Positions 36,559 through 45,510 of a DNA stretch of 64,000 nt are shown here, piece after piece. How positions within the stretch are numbered: position 1 is the stretch's first letter; every line of letters begins with the position of its first letter. Below the pieces are notes generated by a model that was given only the letters and a program-made list of their open reading frames with translations, ran no database searches and was not told where the DNA came from. Source of the DNA: Saprospirales bacterium GYS_P2D (GTDB taxonomy: Bacteria; Bacteroidota; Bacteroidia; Chitinophagales; Saprospiraceae); NCBI GenBank assembly GCA_009833045.1, contig WUUP01000001.1, positions 113,440 through 177,439 on the forward strand, written 5' to 3'. The translations under genes and the position numbers were made by a program.

Positions 36559-37404
36559 ATGTCAAAATTCATCATCACTACACTGATGCTCTGCATCAGC
36601 ACCCTCGCTATGTCTCAGATCAAGATACCAGCGATCAGTCCTACCGTCGAGATCACCCAGCAGCTCGGGCTCACCACGATCACCCTCTCCTACTCCAGGC
36701 CCAGTCTGAGAGGTCGAGGGCTCATCGGCACAGGAGGTATACTTCAGCTGGATGAGCTATGGCGTACCGGCGCTAATGCTGCTACTAAAATCGAGGTATC
36801 CAGTGACATACTAATCAGTGCGAAGCAACTACCAAAAGGCAGCTATGCGCTCCTCAGCACGCCTCATAGGGATAACTGGAGTTTTCACTTCTATCCATAT
36901 ACATCCAGCTCTCACACCAGCTATATCGACCAAGAACCGCTACTCACCGTCACTGCACCAGTAGCATATCAAGCTCATCCTGTTGAGAGTCTCTCCATCC
37001 ACCTTGAGGCACTCACCATCGACGGTGCGCATCTCGTACTGGAGTGGGGCGATCGAAAGGTCTCGCTACCGATCCTACTCAGCGAGCACGAGCTGATCAT
37101 GAGAGGAATCGATAGCGTACTGGACGGGCCATCTTCGATTGATTATTTTCAGGCAGCGCTGTATCTGCATGAGAGCGAAACGGACCTACCTCTCGCTCTA
37201 CAGTACATCCAGCAGGCTACAGCGGATGAGGCCGCTCGTTTTTTCATGGTATATCGAGAGGCCCTGATACTCCGAGATCTGGGTAAGAATGAAGCGGCTA
37301 TAAAAGCTGCTCGGCGCTCTGTCATCCTCTCACAAAAAGCAGGAAACACAGACATCGCCAGACTAAGTCAGCGCATTGTAGATGAGCTGTCGGATCATAG
37401 GTAA
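36559..37404 (+). CDS. DUF2911 family exported protein with TPR-like C-terminus
   Basis: 281 residues with a signal peptide (1-19, ending LAMSQ). The DUF2911 signature is present: TTITLSYSRPSLRGRGLIG, LWRTGANAATKIEVS, LPKGSYALLSTP and WSFHFYPYT (about residues 30-115). The C-terminal part (200-281) is helical with a TPR-like repeat (ALQYIQQATADEAARFFMVY, NEAAIKAARRSVILSQKAG), common in longer DUF2911 proteins. Function unknown; periplasmic. It begins 41 bases after the AraC-type gene. The first intergenic repeat cluster starts just past its stop. Confidence 0.9.
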   Translation: MSKFIITTLMLCISTLAMSQIKIPAISPTVEITQQLGLTTITLSYSRPSLRGRGLIGTGGILQLDELWRTGANAATKIEVSSDILISAKQLPKGSYALLSTPHRDNWSFHFYPYTSSSHTSYIDQEPLLTVTAPVAYQAHPVESLSIHLEALTIDGAHLVLEWGDRKVSLPILLSEHELIMRGIDSVLDGPSSIDYFQAALYLHESETDLPLALQYIQQATADEAARFFMVYREALILRDLGKNEAAIKAARRSVILSQKAGNTDIARLSQRIVDELSDHR

Positions 37405-37677
37405 CTGATAAAGAGTATTTGTCCACTTGAATAGCGAGATTCGAGTATAGAGTAGAAAGTGTCCGAACTCATCCTCCCGTCCTTCTCTTGAAAAAGAAGG
37501 ATGCTACTGATCGTTTTCAACTGATTCGATTACAGTAATCATTTTAGGCATGCATAATATCAGTCCTCCATTTTAAGGGAGGTGCCCGAAGGGCGGAGGG
37601 TTCTGTATGCAGTAAGAAAGGAAAGATCGAGTGTGCCCATACTCCATTATGACATACGAGTCGGTCGCCACACTTGG

Positions 37678-37726
37678 AGTCTGCAAAGTCACAAGATATC
37701 TCCCTCGTGCCTTACTCGATATGACA
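37678..37726 (+). repeat. 49-base repeat, copy in cluster 1
   Basis: Runs from AGTCTGCAAAGTC to CTCGATATGACA. About 44 of 49 bases match the reverse complement of 51078-51126. Partial copies lie at about 39684-39694 and 40728-40757. Confidence 0.7.
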
Positions 37727-37939
37727 GTAAATGTGCATTGAGTGACGAAGAATGCGCAGGGAGTATTGAGTATAGAGAGTCGAGAAGCAAGTAGCGAGAA
37801 AAGGGCCTGTCTTTCCCACGAGCATATGAGAGTGAATGGCGTGAAGAAATCGTGAATCCTTGTAGCGATTTTAGCCATTCATGAACGGTTTTCGACTGAT
37901 AAGGAGAAAAATGCCTTTGGGAAAGTCTCCTTTCTTTTG

Positions 37940-37973
37940 GTTCGTTTTCTTTGGAGAAGCAAAGAAAATGAAC
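37940..37973. repeat. Hairpin GTTCGTTTTCTTTG / CAAAGAAAATGAAC
   Basis: Arms 37940-37953 and 37960-37973 pair at 13 of 14 positions over a 6-base loop. Related, shorter hairpins with the same GTTCnTTTTC / GAAAAnGAAC arms occur at 40163-40190 and 52080-52107, so this is a dispersed structured repeat. I recall similar hairpins in other Bacteroidota intergenic regions. Confidence 0.7.
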
Positions 37974-38247
37974 AAGCAAACCGAGAGCAGACGGAGGACT
38001 GCCCGGACTTCTGATAAGCCAGATCATAGAGTAAAAAGCATCTTATCGGTCACTGGAACTCATCCTCCTGTACTACACATTTTCAATTGAGAGTCTATCA
38101 GTCACTTTGAAACTTTTAACTTTCCAACTTAACACTTCATTTGAGGTGCCGGAGGTGGAGGGTTAAATCCGAGTAGTGAGTAGCATCCCTCGGATGTCTT
38201 CCTCCCGTCCTTATCTTGAAAAAGAAGGATTGTACTGTCCGCTCAGA

Positions 38248-39330
38248 TCAAAGCTTGCTTAGCCATATTGGATACTCCTCATAGATGAGCTGCTCTGGCC
38301 AGTATCCATGATAGGCATATCCACTGCGCCGCTCATAGCTTATCTCGCTGAAGTCATACCTGTACTCAGAGTCACGATCGAGATACAGCGGCCTATCTGT
38401 GCCCAACTCGTAAAATCTCGCCCATAGTAGCGGAGCATCGGAAGCGGAAGTCAAAAAAGCTTCTGTCCGACCATCTTCATTCTTCTGCCTATTGAGACGA
38501 GTGCCAGTCATGGCTACAGACTGGAGCCATGAGACCCCTGCTTTCACAGCTGTGATCACTGCGGGAGATGGATCATCGATCGACATCAGATATCTCAGGA
38601 TGCCTACGCTCTCACTGCCAGACAGAGATGGCGGCTCATACGCTCTGGCCCATGCCGGAGCATAGCTCTGCTCATCATGCTGAGCACACCAGACCTTGAG
38701 TACTCCATCTTCTTCGATCTGAGTTTTCAGGATACACTCGAGTCCTTTGGCTATAGCCTTCGCTGCACGCTTCTGGTCACTATCTGAGACGAATGCATAT
38801 GGCTCCTCCCCTTTCGAGACATCTCGGAGGAGATTCATGACTCGTATCATGGCACCGTCATTATAGGTGATCCGAGAGTAATACTTATCTCCTCTGAGCG
38901 GCCAAAACTGAGGCCAACCACCATTATCATATTGGGCTGCAAATAGATACTGTAGTCCTTTATTGAACGCTTTGATGTAATCCTGATCCCCTGTAGCGGA
39001 GATGACCTTCGCCAGATACTGCATCGGCACAGTGGTAGCATCGTTATCTATGGTATTAGCGACGCTGCTACCGGGCTGCGGTATATCGTCTATAGAGCGT
39101 GGTTTTCGGGCCAGATCAGTACTCTTTGGCCAGCCACCCTGTGGAGATTGATAGAGTATGACATGATCGGCGATAGTGATCGCCTCCACTGAGTGATACC
39201 AAGACGCATCTTTATTGAGCAGATCAGCACTCCATTGCGGCAGCTCAGGATGGATCTCCGTAGTAGCTCCTGAACTCATACAGGATATCCATATGGTGTA
39301 TATCAGTAGTATAGATAGAAAGTATTTCAT
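38248..39330 (-). CDS. Pectate lyase, PL10-like, exported
   Basis: I chose the ATG at 39330 (360 residues), since the 22 residues before it in a longer frame are charged while the next ones are a signal peptide ending WISC, a possible lipobox. The mature protein has the PL10 pattern: GGWPKSTDL, NTIDNDATTVPMQYLA, QYDNGGWPQFWPL, ITYNDGAMIRVMNLL, KVWCAQHDEQSYAPAWARAYE and PSLSGSESVGI. These are alpha/alpha-toroid pectate lyases that cleave polygalacturonate by beta-elimination. There is no SusC/SusD pair or other pectin gene nearby. It is flanked on both sides by mosaic repeat clusters. Confidence 0.92.
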   Translation of the reverse strand: MKYFLSILLIYTIWISCMSSGATTEIHPELPQWSADLLNKDASWYHSVEAITIADHVILYQSPQGGWPKSTDLARKPRSIDDIPQPGSSVANTIDNDATTVPMQYLAKVISATGDQDYIKAFNKGLQYLFAAQYDNGGWPQFWPLRGDKYYSRITYNDGAMIRVMNLLRDVSKGEEPYAFVSDSDQKRAAKAIAKGLECILKTQIEEDGVLKVWCAQHDEQSYAPAWARAYEPPSLSGSESVGILRYLMSIDDPSPAVITAVKAGVSWLQSVAMTGTRLNRQKNEDGRTEAFLTSASDAPLLWARFYELGTDRPLYLDRDSEYRYDFSEISYERRSGYAYHGYWPEQLIYEEYPIWLSKL

Positions 39331-39686
39331 GATTGACTCTTTAGCTTCAGGTCCTGTCGGATAGTTTCGACATTCCGATTCTTTAGCGATAGTCAAATCT
39401 ATACAATGTGTCTATTCATAGATACTTTCTTAGACTCCATCTTTCTTCATTTATTCACATTTACATAGCATAGTGGAGTATTCCTGGAAGATTGCAAGAG
39501 ATTGTTTCGCAGATTAAGCCATTTTCAAAAGAGATACTGGCCTTTCTCAATATCGGTCAAATAGAATAGCTATCTTGACAGTTCTATAGATAATCATACT
39601 CTTCACATGTTAGAGGGCATGATGACCGAGAAGGTATCATCCCATCAAGTCTACGATTTATAAAGTTATCTTTCTCTGGCCTACTT

Positions 39687-39771
39687 GATATGACAGCAAG
39701 AGAGTACTGAGTGGTGAGGAGCGAGCGCCTATTTTGTCCTCCCTGGCAGGGAGGTACCGGAGGCGGAGGGT
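39687..39771 (+). repeat. 85-base direct repeat, copy 1
   Basis: Begins GATATGACAGCAAGAGAGTA and ends with the palindromic CCTCCCTGGCAGGGAGG and GGAGGCGGAGGG. Nearly identical to 40749-40833. Its last part overlaps the start of the ~350-base repeat. Confidence 0.8.
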
Positions 39772-40095
39772 GCGGACCCGAGTATTGAGTGCAGAGTGGT
39801 GAGTATCGAGTGTCGAACTCATCCTCCTGTCCTTCTCTTGAAAAAGAAGGATGATACTGCTCGTTTTCAATTATTAAAGCATGTACTTCTTATCCACACT
39901 TTTTCATTTTGACCAAAGGGAAAAATCTATGTTGATTCTTCTAAGTGTCAGGGTTTGAAAACAAAGATCTCTCAGTGCCTTCGAGATAAAAAAAGGTATT
40001 AGAAAAGAGGGTGAGCCCAAAGCGGCAAGAAAGGAAAACAAACTACACTTTTCATCTTGAGCGTAGTCGAAAGGTCTTCAGTTCTCAGAGGTAGG
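39738..40095 (+). repeat. ~350-base direct repeat, copy 1
   Basis: 358 bases, from CCTCCCTGGCAGGGAGG to CTCAGAGGTAGG. Copy 2 is 40318-40662. Long blocks are identical, including the CCTTCT hairpin unit and TTTTCATTTTGACCAAAGGG; the middle (around 39935-40000) has diverged and copy 1 has an extra GAGTG-type unit. The end contains a CATCTTGAGCGTAGTCGAAA motif. Confidence 0.85.
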
Positions 40096-40102
40096 TGTAG
40101 TA

Positions 40103-40269
40103 ATTCATCTGGACTGCAATGCTTAGTCCATAGCGGTTTGGAGCAGCTTGGCCTAAGTGATTGTTCCTTTTCCAGTAGCTGAAAACGAACCCAAAAAGCT
40201 TGACAAATTAATACCCGCCCACCATGCTGGCACCGACAACCCACAAATTTGTCCAGCAGCCCGCACTAT
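40103..40269 (+). repeat. 167-base repeat, plus-oriented copy
   Basis: From ATTCATCTGGACTGC to CCCGCACTAT. The reverse complement of 52001-52167 aligns over its full length with about 80% identity by eye. It contains the GTTCCTTTTC / GAAAACGAAC hairpin (40163-40190) and a second imperfect inverted repeat (GACAAATTAAT ... ACAAATTTGTC). Confidence 0.8.
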
Positions 40270-40317
40270 ATACTTAGTAGTGAGTGCCGAGTTAATAGTA
40301 TCGAGCACCAATTCTGG

Positions 40318-40662
40318 CCTCCCTGGCAGGAAGGTACCGGAGGCGGAGGGTGCGGACCCGAGTATTGAGTATCGAGTGTCGAACTCTTCCTCCTGTCCTT
40401 CTCTTGAAAAAGAAGGATGATACTGCTCGTTTTCAATTATTAAAGCATGTACTTCTTATCCACACTTTTTCATTTTGACCAAAGGGAAAAATCTATGTTG
40501 ATTCTTGCAGGAACCTGACTGTAAAAACAAAGATCTCTCAGTGCCTTTGAAATGAAAAATAGGCAATAGAAAAGAGGGTGAGCCCAAAGCGGTGAGAAAG
40601 GAAACAAACTACACTTTTCATCTTGTGCGTAGTCGAAAGGTCTTCAGTTCTCAGAGGTAGGG
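40318..40662 (+). repeat. ~350-base direct repeat, copy 2
   Basis: 345 bases; second copy of 39738-40095, 580 bases further on. It lacks the extra GAGTG unit and has CAGGAAGG where copy 1 has CAGGGAGG, so the palindrome is broken here. Confidence 0.85.
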
Positions 40663-40748
40663 CCATGTATTACTCGCCCATGACGCACGAGTCAACACGA
40701 TGCCATCGAGTCTGTGATGTATCACTATATCTCCCTCGTGCCTCACTC

Positions 40749-40833
40749 GATATGACAGCAAGAGAGTACTGAGTGGTGAGTAGCGAGCACCTATTTTGTC
40801 CTCCCTGGCAGGGAGGTACCGGAGGCGGAGGGT
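40749..40833 (+). repeat. 85-base direct repeat, copy 2
   Basis: Same unit as 39687-39771. It ends 86 bases before the TetR-type start codon, so any hairpin formed here lies in the promoter region of that gene. Confidence 0.8.
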
Positions 40834-40918
40834 TTCGAAAGCAGAAAAAGCCGAATGATATTTACCGCACTCCCTATTCATAATATCCACTGAAAGCATC
40901 TTACCTTTATCTCCTGAT

Positions 40919-41509
40919 ATGGGTGTCAGAGAAGCGAAGAAAGAACAAGTAAGACAGCGACTACTGGAGGTAGCTCAGGAGAAATTTGCCCTACAGGGCT
41001 ATGAAAACACTACAGTCGCAGATATCGTGGTCGATGCGGGTATTGGTAGAGGTACTTTTTACAATTACTTCGTAGATCTCAAGGGCATCTTTGATGAGAT
41101 CATCGATCATCACTACCAGATCATGCGGATCAAAGTCAAAGAAGCTCGAGCGAAACAAAAGACTATCTACGACTTCCTCTATGCCTCATTCATCACCTAT
41201 CTGGACTATGTGTCGCAGCCTCCACTACAGGCATTTTATGTAAATAATCAGGCCTATATCCGGAGTATTTCTTTTGGCAGTGAGACGATACAGCACATCC
41301 TCCGAGAGATCACTGAGGACCTACAGGCCGCTGGGCTCATCTCTGAAAAAACAAAAGCTCAAGAGTATCAACTCCTGAGCTATGTATTAGTCGGGACGGT
41401 ATCTGAGATGTTTTTTAATCTCTATCACTCAGACATCAATATCTCCAATGAAGACTTAGCCCAATATCTATCTGACTTATTTGTCAATGGACTGGGCTCT
41501 CATCGCTAA
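40919..41509 (+). CDS. TetR/AcrR family transcriptional regulator
   Basis: 196 residues. The N-terminal helix-turn-helix is typical: RQRLLEVAQEKFALQGYENT, TVADIVVDAGIGRGTFYNYF (about 12-52). The rest is a helical ligand-binding domain without a recognisable effector. The ATG follows directly on the repeat cluster with only ~85 bases of leader. It is convergent with the GMC oxidoreductase operon and its stop overlaps that operon's last stop (the four bases CTAA give TAA here and TAG on the other strand). The target is unknown. Confidence 0.92.
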   Translation: MGVREAKKEQVRQRLLEVAQEKFALQGYENTTVADIVVDAGIGRGTFYNYFVDLKGIFDEIIDHHYQIMRIKVKEARAKQKTIYDFLYASFITYLDYVSQPPLQAFYVNNQAYIRSISFGSETIQHILREITEDLQAAGLISEKTKAQEYQLLSYVLVGTVSEMFFNLYHSDINISNEDLAQYLSDLFVNGLGSHR

Positions 41510-42096
41510 TAGCTATAGGTCCCTCCCACCTCTGACAGCGGTAGACAGCCTATGTATGGCCCTGGTATCGGATCGTAGATCAGGTGATTTTGACCGACGA
41601 GCTCCGAGGTGCCGTATGCCCAGATCATCGTCGACTTCAGCCTACGGTAAAATCCCACTGGCTCCTGCTCACCGACAGCTGATCCCCAGACCCCGCTATT
41701 AAATTTCGCATTACTGCGCTCCTCTGACTGCAAAAACTTAACCTGATCCTCAGCGCTCAGCTCATGAAATGGCTGGCCCATCTCCGTCACACATTTGTCA
41801 TAAAATGCAGATAGCTCCTCCTTTGCTTCTTTTTGCGCATCAGCGTCATATATCTCTGCATAAAATCGATCAATGAACACATCGACATTGACATCGAGGC
41901 CTCCTGGTGTATCCGTCTTGGGCAGTATCACATCGACCATCGAGGAGACCATCTGAGCATGATCGGTGGTCAAAAATTTTGGCTCCCAGCTCAGTCTCGG
42001 CTCTGCCTTGCAGGACTGCAGCAATGAAAAAACAGAGGTGGCCAGTGTCGCTGCACCTACGGCAGCTGTCGTCTTGAGTACATCTCTTCTTTTCAT
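41506..42096 (-). CDS. Gluconate 2-dehydrogenase subunit 3-like protein
   Basis: 196 residues. The N-terminus MKRRDVLKTTAAVGAATLAT is a Tat-like signal followed by a Cys (LLQSCK). The body has the subunit 3 pattern: LTTDHAQMVSSMVDVILPKT, PGGLDVNVDVFIDRFYAEIY and GFYRRLKSTMIWAYGTSE. This small subunit accompanies GMC-type flavoprotein dehydrogenases, usually helping export of the large subunit through Tat. The start is three bases after the GMC gene stop. The substrate is not predictable. No cytochrome subunit is seen in the window. Confidence 0.92.
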   Translation of the reverse strand: MKRRDVLKTTAAVGAATLATSVFSLLQSCKAEPRLSWEPKFLTTDHAQMVSSMVDVILPKTDTPGGLDVNVDVFIDRFYAEIYDADAQKEAKEELSAFYDKCVTEMGQPFHELSAEDQVKFLQSEERSNAKFNSGVWGSAVGEQEPVGFYRRLKSTMIWAYGTSELVGQNHLIYDPIPGPYIGCLPLSEVGGTYSY

Positions 42097-42099
42097 GGA

Positions 42100-43809
42100 T
42101 TATAGATTTTGTTTGTTGAGTTCGTCAATAGCGTGATGAGCAGCTCGAGCAGTGAGCGCCATATAGGTCAGCGATGGATTAACACAGCTGGATGAGGTCA
42201 TACATGCTCCATCTGTCACGAATACATTTTCCGCACCATGTACTTGGTTCCACTTATTGAGGACAGAGGTCTTTGGATCTCGACCCATACGAGCTGTACC
42301 CATCTCGTGGATACCATATCCCGGCTCGTGCTCTTGATTGAAGTCTACGATATCTTTTAGTCCAGCCTTCTCGAGCATCTCTCGTGCGTCGACTCTGATC
42401 TGTGCATTGAGGGCTTTTTCATTTTCTTTAAATTCGCAGTCGATTGCCAGCGTCGGCTGTCCCCACTTATCCAGATTGTCAGTATCGAGCGTCACCTTAT
42501 TATCATGATATGGGAGACACTCTGCAAATCCCGTAATGAAAAACTCCCAAGGTCCCGGATCCTTCATCAGATTATCTTTGAAGTCAGCTCCGAAGCTCTC
42601 CTCATTAGCTCCTCTACCCCAGCCGAGTCGATGAGCTCCTCCCTGAAATCCAAATCCTCTTACAAACTTATCAGACTGAGTCTTTTCGTCCACATTCCAA
42701 TATCTTGGGATATAGATACCATTCGGACGGCGACCTTTGTAGTATTTATCTTGGTGTCCATCAAATTTCCCAAGAGCACCGATGCGATAGGTATGATCCA
42801 TTAGATTGTGCCCGAGCTCTCCACTATCATTGCCCAGTCCATTAGGATGGCGATCAGATGTAGAGTTCATCAGTATCTGAGTAGAGCTGAGTGCCGATGC
42901 ATTACAAAAGATGATGCGAGCGTGATACTCGATCATATCTCCAGTCTCAGCATCGATGACTCGTACTCCAGTAGCTTTCCCTTTTTGATCATCATAGATG
43001 ATCGACTGTGCGATAGAGTATGGACGGATCGTGAGATTGCCAGTATCATTAGCTGCTGGGAGCGTCACCGCATTACTGCTGAAGTAAGCGCCGTAAGGGC
43101 ATCCGAGTCCACATTTGTTTCTGGATTGGCACTGGCCACGACCATTGTGAGGGACGGTCAGGTGCGCTACCCTTCCTATGATCATATGCCTTCCGGGAAA
43201 ATCTTTCTCGATGCGAGCTTTGATATCTTTCTCCACACAGTTGAGCTCCATAGGCGGTAGAAAATGACTATCAGGCAACTGAGGTAGCCCCAGCGCTTCT
43301 CCACTGATCCCAGCAAATTTTTCAACGTAAGTGTACCATGGCTCGATATCTCTATAGCGTATCGGCCAGTCTACGCCATGCCCGTCCTTAGCATTCGCCT
43401 CAAAGTCCAGATCACTCCAGCGATAAGTCTGCTTCCCCCACTGTAGTGAGCGACCGCCCATATTGTGAGAGCGTACCCAAAGGAAGGGCTTGACCTCCGT
43501 GTAGGGATTCTCAGCATCATTAGCATAGTATTGCTTATTGGATTGGCCTATGAAGCCTGTACGTATAGCTTTATAATGTGTCTTACGATCTTCGGGAGTC
43601 AGAGAGCCACCATTCGGATAGGTCCAGGGCTCGTCATTCATCGTGTCGTAGTCCTTGATATGCTGGACGATGCGGCCTCGCTCGAGGACTAATGTCTTGA
43701 GCCCTGCCTCACAGAGCTCCTTAGCCGCCCATCCGCCGCTGATGCCTGACCCGATGACGATGGCGTCATAGGTCATGTCTTTCTTGGCATCGATATTAAA
43801 ATTTGCCAT
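42100..43809 (-). CDS. GMC family oxidoreductase (dehydrogenase large subunit)
   Basis: I chose the ATG at 43809 (569 residues), because the 18 residues before it in a longer frame have no family likeness. The FAD-binding motif is DAIVIGSGISGGWAAKELCE with LVLERGR, and the GMC signature NMGGRSLQWGKQTYRWSD follows. A C-terminal HEMGTARMGRDPKT and CVNPSLTYMALTARA carry the active-site region. The protein itself has no signal and would be exported with subunit 3. It oxidises an alcohol or sugar and passes electrons to the respiratory chain. Its operon is divergent from nothing; the RamB-like gene lies upstream, 75 bases away, in the same direction. Confidence 0.93.
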   Translation of the reverse strand: MANFNIDAKKDMTYDAIVIGSGISGGWAAKELCEAGLKTLVLERGRIVQHIKDYDTMNDEPWTYPNGGSLTPEDRKTHYKAIRTGFIGQSNKQYYANDAENPYTEVKPFLWVRSHNMGGRSLQWGKQTYRWSDLDFEANAKDGHGVDWPIRYRDIEPWYTYVEKFAGISGEALGLPQLPDSHFLPPMELNCVEKDIKARIEKDFPGRHMIIGRVAHLTVPHNGRGQCQSRNKCGLGCPYGAYFSSNAVTLPAANDTGNLTIRPYSIAQSIIYDDQKGKATGVRVIDAETGDMIEYHARIIFCNASALSSTQILMNSTSDRHPNGLGNDSGELGHNLMDHTYRIGALGKFDGHQDKYYKGRRPNGIYIPRYWNVDEKTQSDKFVRGFGFQGGAHRLGWGRGANEESFGADFKDNLMKDPGPWEFFITGFAECLPYHDNKVTLDTDNLDKWGQPTLAIDCEFKENEKALNAQIRVDAREMLEKAGLKDIVDFNQEHEPGYGIHEMGTARMGRDPKTSVLNKWNQVHGAENVFVTDGACMTSSSCVNPSLTYMALTARAAHHAIDELNKQNL

Positions 43810-43884
43810 TGAGATAGTTTTGATATACCTCCTAAAGCTAAGGCTTACATCGCTAACTTTCAAAGACTAATCAAGTCTTATCCA

Positions 43885-45354
43885 CTACGGTAGCTCACTT
43901 AAAGCTTGAAGTATGCTATCTTCTTTCGCCTCCTGATCGAGGATCGACGGGCTGGCCTGTCTACTCTCACAGTCGACGACTCCACAGCGCTCGCAGGTGG
44001 TACTTACAGTGCGCACTTTGAGCTTAGGATCTCTGACAAAATTGAAAGAAGACTTGAGATCCGTATTGATGAGCATCCCGAGGGTCACGCTCACTCCGAG
44101 GGCTGGATTTTTGTGTGATCGTTTCGCCATGGAGATACAGAGATAGTCCTTGTCCGTATCCCAGTAGCTGGAGATCTGTGCATCTACGATGACATCTTCA
44201 TCAGACTCTGCGAGCTCGAGTATCGTGGTGATCGATACCCAGCGATGACAGTAGTGCTCATCCAGCTCATTGTTGTACGGACTATGCAGTTGGGAGAGGT
44301 GTAGATCCTTAGTCATAGAGTATGATCCCGTCTCTGCATCTTGCGTCAAACGGATGAAAAATAAATTTTCGATACCGAAATGCTGAGGCAATATATTAGT
44401 CAGTCGCTGTAGTAGCATTTCGGGAGTGACGTTGTACTTATCGATCATATCCACGAGCGCTAACGGATCCCAAGAGCTCATCCGTGCGATGACCTTTAGA
44501 TCCTCTACCAGTGAGCGCTCATCCATGAGGAGCGCTGCAGCGAAGTGTGATGCTTTATAGTTATTGAGGAGCTTCTCAAAGGTCTCTATTTTGACTATAG
44601 TCGTCTCGTAAGGCCGCTCCTGCAGATCCAAAAACTGAAAGCCCAGCTCTCTTGCAATGAGGAAATTTTCTTGCGCTGAGCTGAGATCATCCTGTAGATA
44701 GAGCGTCTTGGACTCGGGACTGAGATAGGAGCGGATGGCCTGCGTAGTCTTGTTTTGGGCGAGAGCTCCACGATTGATTGATATCCCGTAGAGTTCCTCC
44801 AGCTGATCCTCCAGAAAGGCTGTCGTATACGGCAATATTCCCTGGATACTATATTCCTGCTTAAACTCCTGAGTCGCCATCTCCAACTTAGGAAAATGAT
44901 TGTCATGCATATCCTGAAATGATCGGAGCGCCTCCAGATAAAAGGTCTCTTCATTGACCTGATAGTTTCGAGCGATCTTAAATATCGTCGAGATGAACGC
45001 ATTGATCCGATCTGGAGTCTGTGAAAATAGCTCAATCAGCTTCTCGAGGCTGATGCCAAATTCATGCAGAGGAAAAAGCTTAAAGAAATGCGAGCTCAGT
45101 AGATCGATGATCGGCTGCAGACGCTTAGAGGCATTGAGCGACACCATATAGTTGTAGTCCACATTGAGCGCTTCGGCGAGTGCATTGATCTTATCGGGCT
45201 TAGGATATCGCTTTCCTTTCTCGATATCATTGAGATAGGAGGTCGATAGTCCAGTCAGCTTAGAGAGCTGCTGATAGCTGAGCTCATGCTGCTGTCGGAG
45301 GTGACGCACTTTGAATCCGAATATCAATCGTATCAGCTGATTGTCTGTGAGCAT
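43885..45354 (-). CDS. RamB/ScfR-like XRE-family transcriptional regulator
   Basis: I chose the ATG at 45354 (489 residues); a longer frame to 45528 runs through the promoter region of aceB and has no family likeness. An N-terminal helix-turn-helix (about 10-65, LSYQQLSKLTGLSTSYLNDI) is followed by a degenerate IrrE/M78-like domain (ARELGFQFL stands where active enzymes have HELGH), and a C-terminal DUF2083-like acyl-CoA regulator part ending in CERCGVVDCESRQ. This layout is that of RamB and related regulators of acetate, propionate and glyoxylate genes. The divergent aceB-aceA-aceK operon is the likely target. Confidence 0.88.
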   Translation of the reverse strand: MLTDNQLIRLIFGFKVRHLRQQHELSYQQLSKLTGLSTSYLNDIEKGKRYPKPDKINALAEALNVDYNYMVSLNASKRLQPIIDLLSSHFFKLFPLHEFGISLEKLIELFSQTPDRINAFISTIFKIARNYQVNEETFYLEALRSFQDMHDNHFPKLEMATQEFKQEYSIQGILPYTTAFLEDQLEELYGISINRGALAQNKTTQAIRSYLSPESKTLYLQDDLSSAQENFLIARELGFQFLDLQERPYETTIVKIETFEKLLNNYKASHFAAALLMDERSLVEDLKVIARMSSWDPLALVDMIDKYNVTPEMLLQRLTNILPQHFGIENLFFIRLTQDAETGSYSMTKDLHLSQLHSPYNNELDEHYCHRWVSITTILELAESDEDVIVDAQISSYWDTDKDYLCISMAKRSHKNPALGVSVTLGMLINTDLKSSFNFVRDPKLKVRTVSTTCERCGVVDCESRQASPSILDQEAKEDSILQALSELP

Positions 45355-45384
45355 ATAGGTCCTATTAGTTCTTTTTCCTTTATG

Positions 45385-45429
45385 GGGGATCGAATTGGTG
45401 TCGGCATCTCTAAGAGCCCCATGATCCCC
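45385..45429. promoter_or_regulatory. Inverted repeat GGGGATC ... GATCCCC in the leader of the RamB-like gene
   Basis: Arms 45385-45391 and 45423-45429, 31 bases apart, lie 31-75 bases upstream of the RamB-like start. They could form an operator for autoregulation or a leader hairpin; no T-run follows. Confidence 0.35.
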
Positions 45430-45510
45430 TATCCTACTACATAGATACGATGTCCCAGAGACAATTTGGACAAAAGTCAGAAAAACTGCCAAAAACATTT
45501 TATTCTCTTT

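Larger units (their letters stand above)
37405..38247. repeat. Intergenic mosaic repeat cluster 1
   Basis: No gene is supported here. The stretch is built of short elements that recur in the later clusters. (a) A hairpin unit CCTTCTcttgaaaaAGAAGG inside a ~60-base conserved block (37461-37520; a decayed copy is at 38201-38241). (b) A pyrimidine/purine unit, CCTCC...GGAGG then GCGGAGGG (37565-37602 and 38143-38163). (c) A 49-base unit with CTCGATATGACA (37678-37726). (d) GAGTA-type direct runs. (e) A long hairpin at 37940-37973. All are in the same orientation as in cluster 2. Confidence 0.75.
39331..40918. repeat. Intergenic mosaic repeat cluster 2
   Basis: No gene is supported in these ~1.6 kb. 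The short open frames are translations of repeats. The stretch contains a ~350-base direct repeat (39738-40095 and 40318-40662), an 85-base direct repeat (39687-39771 and 40749-40833), a 167-base unit (40103-40269) that recurs inverted at 52001-52167, and several copies of the CCTTCT hairpin and CCTCCCTGGCAGGGAGG palindrome. The first ~300 bases (39331-39650) look unique and presumably hold the pectate lyase promoter. Confidence 0.8.

Noticed and set aside
37573-38027. Open frames of about 70-112 codons in repeat cluster 1
   Set aside because: They run across the hairpin and repeat units on both strands, and similar frames appear wherever the repeats occur.
39650-40835. CRISPR array
   Set aside because: Repeats are of different types and lengths, unevenly spaced, with no constant spacer size and no cas genes.
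37405-40918. Insertion sequence remnants
   Set aside because: No transposase fragment and no clear terminal inverted repeats with target duplications; the units look like structured intergenic repeats.
42808-43260. 150-codon plus-strand frame opposite the GMC oxidoreductase
   Set aside because: Antisense shadow; the GMC motifs continue across it on the minus strand.
44595-45035. 146-codon frame inside the RamB-like gene
   Set aside because: Same strand, other frame; Arg/Ser-rich composition typical of a shifted frame of a real gene.
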